Shown here: positions 1 through 6,084 of the stretch, piece by piece | Layout: the number at the start of each line of letters is the position of its first letter | Position numbering within the stretch: the stretch's first letter is position 1 | NCBI GenBank assembly: GCA_022729635.1 | Contig: DZAU01000071.1 | Location: 1 to 9,626 of the forward strand | Length of the DNA stretch: 9,626 bases | Origin: Flavobacterium psychrophilum | Lineage (GTDB): Bacteria > Bacteroidota > Bacteroidia > Flavobacteriales > Flavobacteriaceae | Direction: 5' to 3' | Program-made: the position numbers and the translations under genes | The notes under the pieces: model-generated | Database searches by the model: none | What the model was told of the DNA's origin: nothing | Seen by the model: the letters and a program-made list of their open reading frames with translations, nothing else

Positions 1-3000
1 ATGCAAAGACCATCTTTCTCCATATACGACGCATCGGCAGGTTCCGGAAAAACTTACGCACTCGTCAAAGAATACCTAAAAATTATTCTCGTTGCAAAAA
101 AAATGGATGCCTATCGCAACATTCTCGCCATTACGTTTACCAACAAAGCGGTACACGAAATGAAAAGCAGAATTGTGGGAAGTTTATCTGAGTTTGCCAA
201 AGACAATCCAAGCGAAAAAGCTCAGGGTTTAATGCAACATTTGGCAATAGAAACCGAGCTTTCCATCATCCAAATCAAAACCAAATCGCAGCAAATTATC
301 AAGCATATTATTCACAATTATGCCGCTTTTGATATTTCGACTATCGACAAATTTACACATAAAGTGATCCGTACTTTTGCCCACGATTTGGGCTTACCAA
401 TCAATTTTGAGGTTTCTTTAGAAAATGACAATCTCCTGACAGAAGCAGTCGATGCGCTTATTGCCCAAGCTGGAGAAGATGAAATCTTGACCAAATTGCT
501 CATTGATTTCACGATGGAAAAAACCGATGACGATAAATCTTGGGATATTTCTAGAGAAATTTTTGAAGTGGGGAAATTAATTCAAAACGAAAATAATCGT
601 GAAGAAATATCACATTTTAAAGATAAAACGATTACTGAATTCGTCGAAATAAAAAACAAACTCTCCAAGGCTTGTAAAGTTTTTGAAGAAGAAAATGCAG
701 CATTTGCGAAAAAAGCTCTGCTGTTAATCGACGAAAACGGAATTGATTTGAAATCTTTTTCAAGAGGAACTTTTCCAAATCATCTTCAAAGTATCGTTGA
801 TGGGAAATTTAATCCAAAAAACAAAATGTTTCGAGAATTTGAGGATATTTCTATCAATAAAACCGCCAGAGACGGAGCTTTAATAGAAAAAATAATCCCG
901 GAATTATTGCAAATTTTAAATACGATTTACAAGAATTTTGAAAAACGGGATTTTTATAAAGCTTTCCTGAAAAATATCACGCCATTGTCGTTGTTAAATA
1001 CTGTCAGCATTGAGTTAGCTCGGATTCAAGAGGAGCAAAATATCCTTTCCATAGCCGAATTTAATGCCTTAATTCATAATGAAATTCAAAACCAGCCAGC
1101 GCCATTTATTTACGAACGATTAGGCGAACGCTACCGCCATTTTTTTATCGATGAATTTCAAGATACTTCCGAAATGCAATGGCAAAACCTGATTCCGCTT
1201 ATTGATAACGCCACTTCAAGCGAATTCGATGGTGAAAAAGGAACTTTGATGATTGTGGGCGACCCAAAACAATCCATTTATCGCTGGCGTGGCGGCAAAG
1301 CCGAGCAGTTTATCGAGTTAAGCAAAAGTCATAATCCGTTCAATAATCCTGAAAAAGTTTTAGAACATTTAGACACAAACTATCGCAGTTATTCACAAAT
1401 AATCGAATTCAATAACGAATTTTTTAACTTTTTGTCTAATGAATTCGAACACGAAGATTACAAAGATTTATATCAAAATCATAGCCATCAAAACCGGAAC
1501 AACAAAATGGGTGGTTATGTAAATATTTCTTTCATCCCGGAAACAGAAAAAAGCGAAGACGACGAAGACACATTAGACAAAACAGAATTATATGTTTTGG
1601 CAACTTTAAACACCATTCAACAAGTGTTGCAACAAGGTTTTGAATATAAAGATATTGTCATTCTTACTCGAAAACGGAAGCAAGGAATTGCCGTTGCCAA
1701 TTATTTGACAGAGCAAGGAATTCCGATTTTATCATCGGAAACGTTGATGATTAAAAACGCCACCGAAGTTCGGTTTATCATTCATTTATTGAAATATCTT
1801 AATAATAGTTCCGATTTAGAAGCCAAAGCCTATTTCTTAGAATATATTGCACAAAATCTTCAAAGCAGAAAAGAAATTCACGATTTTATTTCCGAAGGAA
1901 TGGCAAACACAAAGGAAAAGGATTTTGAAAATTGGCTAATAAATTTTGACCTTTCACTTTCCTTTCAAGATATTCGAAAAAAGTCACTTTTTGAAGCTGT
2001 TGAAACCATTATTTCAAAATTTTTGAACCAAAAAAGCAGTAGCGCTTACGTTCAGTATTTTACGGACATTGTTCTAGAACGCGACATTCGAAATCAAGCC
2101 GGGATAACGGATTTTTTGAATTATTGGGAGAAAAATTCAGAAAAATTCAGCATTCCTTCACCCGAAGGAAACAACTCAGTTCGAATAATGACGATTCATA
2201 CTTCAAAAGGATTAGAGTTTCCGGTCGTGATTGTTCCTTTTGCCGAAGAAGATTACAGTCGTAGTCCAAAAAATAAATTATGGATAGATTCAGAAGTGGA
2301 ATACATTGGTTTGCCAAAAGTTTTAGTTGACAACAGCAAAGCGGCTGAAGGTTTTGGAGAAGCTGCAAAATCAGTATATATTCAAAAATCACAGGAAGAA
2401 TTATTAGATAATATTAATATTTTGTATGTGGCTTTGACACGTGCCGAAGAACAATTGTATATCATTACTCAATCTTTGAAACCGAATGCAAAAACAGGCG
2501 AATATCCAAATAATATGGCTTCTTTTTTTATTAAATATTTGGTTAACAAGCACGTTTTTGAAGAAGATAAATTAGAATACGAATTTGGAAATTCGACTAA
2601 ATTGTCGCCCGAGAATAAACATGTCGACAATTTGAAAACTATCCCTTTGGTTTCTGAAGTTTTGAATCCAAAAAACATTAAAATTGCCCAACGAGAATCG
2701 TTAATGTGGGGAACGCAGCAACAAGAAGCTATTGAATACGGAAATGTGGTACACGAAATTCTATCCTTCGTAAAAACTAAGTTTGATGTTGATTTAGCCA
2801 TCACAAAAGCTATCGAAAACGGATTAATTACTTTCAATCAAAAAGAAATGGTTTATAATACTATTCAAGAAATAGTCAATTACCCAGAACTTTCAGTTTG
2901 TTTTGAAGAAGGAAGTGAAGTGCTTAATGAGCAACCCATTATTCAAAAAGAAGGGAAAACCATCAAACCAGACCGAATGGTTTTTAATAAAAACAAAGAA

Positions 3001-3153
3001 GTTTATCTCATTGATTATAAAACAGGAAAACACAGTTCAAAATATCAATTTCAATTGGATAATTATCAAAATGCTATAGAATTAATGGGTTATAAAGTCA
3101 CAAAAAAAGCACTTGTGTACATAGGAGAACAAATCAATGTGGTAAATTTGTAA
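1..3153 (+). CDS. addA: AddA/RecB-like UvrD-family helicase with C-terminal PD-(D/E)XK nuclease
   Basis: Predicted ATP-dependent helicase-nuclease subunit that unwinds and resects double-strand DNA ends for RecA-dependent repair (known role of AddA/RecB). Superfamily 1A motifs are visible in order: Walker A ASAGSGKT (residues 11-18), motif Ia TFTNKA (45-50), motif II DEFQD (384-388), motif III GDPKQSIYRWRGG (420-432), motif IV NYR (460-462), motif V TIHTSKGLEF (731-740) and motif VI LYVALTRA (808-815). A RecB-type nuclease domain closes the protein: H918 in GNVVHE, D991, D1005-Y-K1007 in IDYKTG, then Q1018 and Y1022. All catalytic positions look intact. At 1050 residues it is shorter than Bacillus AddA or E. 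coli RecB (about 1200). The ATG is the first base of the window; because Walker A falls at residue 11, as in flavobacterial homologues I recall, I take it as the real start, but nothing upstream can be checked. The likely partner is the AddB-like gene at 6085-8844. Confidence 0.9.
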   Translation: MQRPSFSIYDASAGSGKTYALVKEYLKIILVAKKMDAYRNILAITFTNKAVHEMKSRIVGSLSEFAKDNPSEKAQGLMQHLAIETELSIIQIKTKSQQIIKHIIHNYAAFDISTIDKFTHKVIRTFAHDLGLPINFEVSLENDNLLTEAVDALIAQAGEDEILTKLLIDFTMEKTDDDKSWDISREIFEVGKLIQNENNREEISHFKDKTITEFVEIKNKLSKACKVFEEENAAFAKKALLLIDENGIDLKSFSRGTFPNHLQSIVDGKFNPKNKMFREFEDISINKTARDGALIEKIIPELLQILNTIYKNFEKRDFYKAFLKNITPLSLLNTVSIELARIQEEQNILSIAEFNALIHNEIQNQPAPFIYERLGERYRHFFIDEFQDTSEMQWQNLIPLIDNATSSEFDGEKGTLMIVGDPKQSIYRWRGGKAEQFIELSKSHNPFNNPEKVLEHLDTNYRSYSQIIEFNNEFFNFLSNEFEHEDYKDLYQNHSHQNRNNKMGGYVNISFIPETEKSEDDEDTLDKTELYVLATLNTIQQVLQQGFEYKDIVILTRKRKQGIAVANYLTEQGIPILSSETLMIKNATEVRFIIHLLKYLNNSSDLEAKAYFLEYIAQNLQSRKEIHDFISEGMANTKEKDFENWLINFDLSLSFQDIRKKSLFEAVETIISKFLNQKSSSAYVQYFTDIVLERDIRNQAGITDFLNYWEKNSEKFSIPSPEGNNSVRIMTIHTSKGLEFPVVIVPFAEEDYSRSPKNKLWIDSEVEYIGLPKVLVDNSKAAEGFGEAAKSVYIQKSQEELLDNINILYVALTRAEEQLYIITQSLKPNAKTGEYPNNMASFFIKYLVNKHVFEEDKLEYEFGNSTKLSPENKHVDNLKTIPLVSEVLNPKNIKIAQRESLMWGTQQQEAIEYGNVVHEILSFVKTKFDVDLAITKAIENGLITFNQKEMVYNTIQEIVNYPELSVCFEEGSEVLNEQPIIQKEGKTIKPDRMVFNKNKEVYLIDYKTGKHSSKYQFQLDNYQNAIELMGYKVTKKALVYIGEQINVVNL
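3143..3150 (+). promoter_or_regulatory. Candidate -7 element for kbl overlapping the addA stop
   Basis: TAAATTTG matches the Bacteroidota -7 consensus TAnnTTTG exactly and ends at the stop codon of the helicase gene, which would give kbl a leader of about 60 nt. The nearest upstream TTG (3113-3115) lies 27 bp away, longer than the usual spacing of about 19-21, so no good -33 element supports it. An exact match of this kind arises by chance roughly once per 1.5 kb in DNA this AT-rich. kbl may instead be read through from the helicase gene. Confidence 0.3.
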
Positions 3154-3157
3154 AAAA

Positions 3158-3208
3158 CTTTGAGCCTTTGCGGCAAAAACCTGAAACCTAAAACAAAACA
3201 AAACAAAC
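3158..3208 (+). repeat. Tandem short-repeat leader between addA and kbl
   Basis: Almost the whole 62-bp gap is built of small direct repeats. CTTTGAG and CTTTGCG (3158-3164, 3166-3172) have an 8-bp period. ACCTGAA and ACCTAAA follow (3179-3185, 3186-3192), then three AAAAC units plus AAAC (3190-3208) running up to the kbl start. The CTTTGxG-CTTTGCGGCAAAA pattern resembles an intergenic sequence I remember seeing repeatedly in Flavobacterium genomes, but that is recollection, not a search. It contains no ORF and no strong hairpin. The A-rich end just before the ATG probably suits translation initiation in a group that does not rely on Shine-Dalgarno pairing. Confidence 0.5.
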
Positions 3209-3215
3209 TAAAAAC

Positions 3216-4427
3216 ATGTACGGAAAAATAAAAGAATACTTGCAAACTGAGCTTCAAACTATTGAAGATAACGGACTTTTCAAAAAAGAAAGAATCATAA
3301 CTTCGCCACAAGGAGCAGAAATTACTGTTAACCTGCCTGCCGGACAGGCAGGTGGAGAAACAGTTTTGAATTTTTGTGCCAATAATTATCTCGGACTTTC
3401 ATCTCATCCTGAAGTGATTCAAGCTGCCAAAGACGCAATGGACACGCATGGTTTCGGGATGTCGTCCGTTCGCTTTATTTGTGGAACCCAAGATATTCAC
3501 AAAACATTAGAAAAAAAGATTTCTGATTTCTACGGAACCGAAGATACGATTCTCTATGCTGCAGCTTTTGACGCTAACGGAGGAGTTTTCGAACCTTTAT
3601 TAAATGAAAATGACGCCATAATTTCAGATAGTTTAAATCACGCTTCCATCATCGATGGCGTTCGGTTGTGCAAGGCATCGCGATATCGCTATGAAAATTC
3701 TAATATGGAAGATTTGGAACAGCAATTAATCAAAGCCAATGAAGCCGGAGCACGTTTCAAATTAATAGTCACCGATGGTGTTTTCTCTATGGATGGTGTT
3801 GTGGCTCCTTTGGACAAAATTTGTGATTTAGCCGACAAATATGATGCAATGGTTATGGTTGACGAATGTCACGCCGCAGGATTTATAGGCGCAACCGGAA
3901 AAGGAACACTTGAGGCAAAAGGAGTGATGAGACGAGTCGATATAATTACAGGGACATTAGGCAAAGCACTTGGAGGCGCAATGGGTGGTTATACCACGGC
4001 CAAAAAAGAAATCATCGAATTGTTGCGTCAACGCTCCAGACCTTATTTATTTTCAAATTCATTGGCACCGGCAATAGTGGGAGCATCTATCAAGGTCTTC
4101 GAATTATTGGAAAAAGACACTTCACTTAGGGATAAGCTAGAATGGAATACCAATTATTTCAAAGCCGGAATGAAAAAAGCGGGTTTCGACATTATTGACG
4201 GAGATTCTGCTATTGTTCCGGTAATGCTTTATGACGCAAAATTAGCTCAAACAATGGCCAACGAATTATTGAAAAAAGGCATATATGTTATTGGCTTCTT
4301 TTTTCCTGTTGTACCAAAAGATAAAGCAAGAATTAGAGTGCAATTGTCAGCAGCTCATACCAAAAAACATTTAGATATGGCAATTAAGGCTTTTACTGAA
4401 GTTGGAATGAGTCTAAATGTTATCTAA
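3216..4427 (+). CDS. kbl: Glycine C-acetyltransferase (2-amino-3-ketobutyrate CoA ligase)
   Basis: PLP-dependent alpha-oxoamine synthase family enzyme in the cytoplasm. It cleaves 2-amino-3-ketobutyrate with CoA to glycine and acetyl-CoA, the second step of threonine breakdown after threonine dehydrogenase (tdh is not in this window). Family blocks are clear: [38 protein letters not shown] with H142, VDECHAAGF with D216 and H219, [10 protein letters not shown] with the PLP lysine K250, and the C-terminal [19 protein letters not shown]. These active-site positions are each six higher than those I recall for E. coli Kbl (H136, D210, H213, K244). The shift is explained by a six-residue insert, LPAGQA (residues 40-45), encoded by a GC-rich palindrome at 3331-3353. 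The protein is 403 residues against about 397-398 for the family. The ATG gives the usual MYGKIKE-like start. It lies 62 bp after the helicase gene and probably has its own function. The alternatives serine palmitoyltransferase or 8-amino-7-oxononanoate synthase are less likely given the near-identity to Kbl blocks. Confidence 0.95.
   Translation: MYGKIKEYLQTELQTIEDNGLFKKERIITSPQGAEITVNLPAGQAGGETVLNFCANNYLGLSSHPEVIQAAKDAMDTHGFGMSSVRFICGTQDIHKTLEKKISDFYGTEDTILYAAAFDANGGVFEPLLNENDAIISDSLNHASIIDGVRLCKASRYRYENSNMEDLEQQLIKANEAGARFKLIVTDGVFSMDGVVAPLDKICDLADKYDAMVMVDECHAAGFIGATGKGTLEAKGVMRRVDIITGTLGKALGGAMGGYTTAKKEIIELLRQRSRPYLFSNSLAPAIVGASIKVFELLEKDTSLRDKLEWNTNYFKAGMKKAGFDIIDGDSAIVPVMLYDAKLAQTMANELLKKGIYVIGFFFPVVPKDKARIRVQLSAAHTKKHLDMAIKAFTEVGMSLNVI
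3331..3353. repeat. GC-rich palindromic element inserted in frame in kbl
   Basis: A 23-bp inverted repeat: left arm ACCTGCCTG (3331-3339), spacer CCGGA, right arm CAGGCAGGT (3345-3353), all nine arm bases paired. It is far more GC-rich than the surrounding gene. It encodes residues N39 to G46, and the six residues LPAGQA (3333-3350, 18 bp) are extra relative to E. coli Kbl, where only five residues separate ITV from VINF. Removing the 18 bp restores a family-like [12 protein letters not shown] and the normal protein length. This suggests a small REP-like or RPE-like palindrome that entered the gene without breaking the frame. Similar CCTGCC...GGCAGG palindromes are, from memory, dispersed in other Bacteroidota genomes; this window has only one copy. 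Confidence 0.75.
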
Positions 4428-4472
4428 ATATGGATTTTATGGGTGTTTTTGGTATTTTTATTAACTTTTTAT

Positions 4473-4503
4473 TTTGTAGTTAAAAAATTACGTATTACTT
4501 TTG
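4473..4503 (+). promoter_or_regulatory. Bacteroidota-type promoter for the OmpA gene
   Basis: TTTG at 4473-4476 fits the -33 element and TACTTTTG at 4496-4503 matches the -7 consensus TAnnTTTG exactly. The spacer is 19 bp, which is typical for the Bacteroidota primary sigma factor. Transcription would start near 4509-4512, leaving a leader of about 40 nt that is almost entirely A and T and has no Shine-Dalgarno sequence before the ATG at 4550. The 4428-4472 stretch upstream is T-rich. No hairpin terminator for kbl is visible there, so kbl transcripts may run into this promoter region. Confidence 0.65.
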
Positions 4504-4549
4504 CTTAAAATTAACTAAATTGTAATTAAACTAATTAATCTTTTTAAGT

Positions 4550-6016
4550 ATGAAACATCTTAACAAACTTTTACTTGTCGTAATGATGGTGATGGCTATG
4601 AGCACACACGCACAAAACGACAACAACCCTTGGGCGCTTTCGTTTGGTATAAATGCAGTTGACACACGAACTAGTGCTGGCGGAGGAAAAAATTGGCTAG
4701 ACCAACATTTTTCTCAAATGTTCAATGTAGGCGATAACTGGAACATTCTTCCGTCTGTGTCTTATATTGGTTTATCTAGATCTGTAGGAAATAATTTTTC
4801 TGTTGGAATTCAAGGATCATTGAATAAAATTGATAAATTTGTGAATTTTGACCCTACTGCTCCAGATCATAATAGTACTGGTTATGTAGTGAGAAATCCT
4901 GGAGATTTAATGTATTATGGCGTTGACGCTAGCGTTAAATATAGCTTTATGTCTTTGATTGGCTCTAAAACCATCGATCCTTCCATTAGTCTTGGTGGAG
5001 GTTACACTTGGTTAGGAGATAATAGTTACGGAACAGTTAACCCAGGTGCTGGTTTGACTTTTTGGTTTACTGAGCATATCGGTTTATCTTTGGCTACTGT
5101 TTATAAAACATCATTTGGAGACAGAAATGAGCCTGGAGATATTTATACTCCTGATTCTCCTTCTCATTTTCAACATACTTTAGGTCTTGCTTTCCAATTT
5201 GGAGGAAAAGATACTGATGAAGACGGAATTTATGACAAAGACGATGCTTGTCCAGAAGTTGCTGGTCTAAAACAATTCAACGGATGTCCTGATACAGACG
5301 GTGACGGAATCATTGACGGAAGTGATGCTTGTCCAACTGAATTTGGATTAGCTGCTTTGAATGGTTGTCCTGATAAAGACGGAGACGGAATTGCTGATAA
5401 AGATGATGCATGTCCTGATACTGCTGGTTTAGCTGCTTTCCAAGGTTGTCCTGATACTGATGGTGACGGTCTTGCTGATAAAGACGACAAATGTCCTACT
5501 GTAGCTGGTCCTAAATCTAATCAAGGTTGTCCAGTACTAGATGCTGATAAAGATGGTGTAGCTGATAAAGATGACGACTGTCCTACTGTAGCTGGTCCTG
5601 CTAGCAACAAAGGATGTCCTGAAGTAACTCCTGAAGCTATACAAGAACTTAAAGTTCAAGCTAGATCAGTTTATTTCAATTCAGGTAAATCTTCTTTCAA
5701 AACAGGTGATGCTGCAACTATTAAAAGTTTAGATGCTATCAAAGAAATCCTTAAAAACTATCCAAACGCTAAATGGAGTATAGAAGGACATACTGATGCT
5801 ACAGGTTCTGATAAATTGAATCAAAAACTTTCTGAAGACAGAGCTAATGCAATCAAAAAAGTTATGATTGAAAACGGAATCAATGCTGACAATTTAACAG
5901 CTGTAGGTTTTGGAGAAACTAAACCAATTGCTTCTAACAAAACTAAAGCCGGAAGAGCTGAAAACAGAAGAACTGAAGTTAGACACGTAGGTTCTAAATA
6001 TGAAGGTAAATTGTAA
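4550..6016 (+). CDS. OmpA-family outer-membrane protein with thrombospondin type 3 repeats
   Basis: Predicted major outer-membrane protein that ties the membrane to peptidoglycan. Parts in order: a signal peptide (residues 1-21, KHLNK then a Leu/Val/Met-rich core, cleavage likely STHA|Q); a Gly- and aromatic-rich domain of about residues 22-220 with alternating strands (for example SISLGGGYTWLG, HIGLSLATVY, HTLGLAFQFG), expected to form a beta-barrel; five Asp-rich type-3 repeats (221-357) that should bind calcium; and an OmpA-like peptidoglycan-binding domain (about 365-485). That domain holds GHTDATGS with D416, SEDRANA with R431 (the pair expected to hold diaminopimelate) and GRAENRRTEV. 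The total of 488 residues and the architecture resemble flavobacterial surface antigens such as P60 of F. psychrophilum, an identification from memory. Codons favour T endings (GCT, GGT, ACT, CCT) more than in the neighbours, which suggests high expression. A consensus promoter and a strong terminator make it a separate transcription unit. Confidence 0.93.
   Translation: MKHLNKLLLVVMMVMAMSTHAQNDNNPWALSFGINAVDTRTSAGGGKNWLDQHFSQMFNVGDNWNILPSVSYIGLSRSVGNNFSVGIQGSLNKIDKFVNFDPTAPDHNSTGYVVRNPGDLMYYGVDASVKYSFMSLIGSKTIDPSISLGGGYTWLGDNSYGTVNPGAGLTFWFTEHIGLSLATVYKTSFGDRNEPGDIYTPDSPSHFQHTLGLAFQFGGKDTDEDGIYDKDDACPEVAGLKQFNGCPDTDGDGIIDGSDACPTEFGLAALNGCPDKDGDGIADKDDACPDTAGLAAFQGCPDTDGDGLADKDDKCPTVAGPKSNQGCPVLDADKDGVADKDDDCPTVAGPASNKGCPEVTPEAIQELKVQARSVYFNSGKSSFKTGDAATIKSLDAIKEILKNYPNAKWSIEGHTDATGSDKLNQKLSEDRANAIKKVMIENGINADNLTAVGFGETKPIASNKTKAGRAENRRTEVRHVGSKYEGKL
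5210..5620 (+). repeat. Five thrombospondin type 3 repeats within the OmpA-like gene
   Basis: Repeat units begin at residues 221, 248, 275, 302 and 331 (bases 5210, 5291, 5372, 5453, 5540), so the first four steps start exactly 81 bp apart and the last unit is offset by two extra codons (VL before DADKDG). Each unit has a DxDxDG loop, a second Asp cluster (DKDDACP-like) and a closing GCP. Two cysteines per unit could form a disulfide ladder in the periplasm. The DNA copies are similar but not identical, with synonymous differences, so the duplications are not very recent. Confidence 0.9.
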
Positions 6017-6042
6017 TTTGCTTTAAAAAACAAATAATTTTA
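6011..6042 (+). promoter_or_regulatory. Weak candidate promoter for the AddB-like gene
   Basis: TTG at 6011-6013, a 21-bp spacer and TAATTTTA at 6035-6042 (seven of eight -7 positions) form the only promoter-like pair I see before the AddB-like gene. It overlaps the OmpA stop codon, and transcription would begin inside the left arm of the terminator hairpin, so its transcripts would not carry a complete hairpin. The match is imperfect and the region is AT-rich, so chance is a real possibility; low-level read-through from the OmpA gene is the alternative. Confidence 0.25.
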
Positions 6043-6073
6043 AAAAGTCGTTCTTAATTGAACGGCTTTTTTT
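6042..6073 (+). terminator. Intrinsic terminator after the OmpA gene
   Basis: AAAAAGTCGTTC (6042-6053), loop TTAATT, then GAACGGCTTTTT (6060-6071), with a run of seven T at 6067-6073. The core stem pairs seven bases (one G-T) and is extended by an A/T stem. It sits 25 bp after the OmpA stop and ends only 11 bp before the start of the next gene. Confidence 0.85.
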
Positions 6074-6084
6074 ATATTTATAAA

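Noticed and set aside
2125..2155. Short tandem AAAAATTCAG repeat in the helicase gene
   Set aside because: Two in-phase copies of a low-complexity AT-rich word within coding sequence are expected by chance.
2469..2837. 122-residue minus-strand ORF inside the helicase gene
   Set aside because: It lies fully within motif-confirmed coding sequence on the other strand and shows no recognisable domain or promoter.
5230..5490. 86-residue minus-strand ORF in the OmpA-like gene
   Set aside because: It is the antisense reading of the Asp-rich type-3 repeats, giving a Ser/Pro-rich periodic peptide with no independent support.
6058..6084. Upstream TTG start that would add nine residues to the AddB-like protein
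   Set aside because: It lies inside the terminator hairpin and T-tract, the added peptide MNGFFYIYK is just the translated T-tract, and the ATG at 6085 gives a family-like start.
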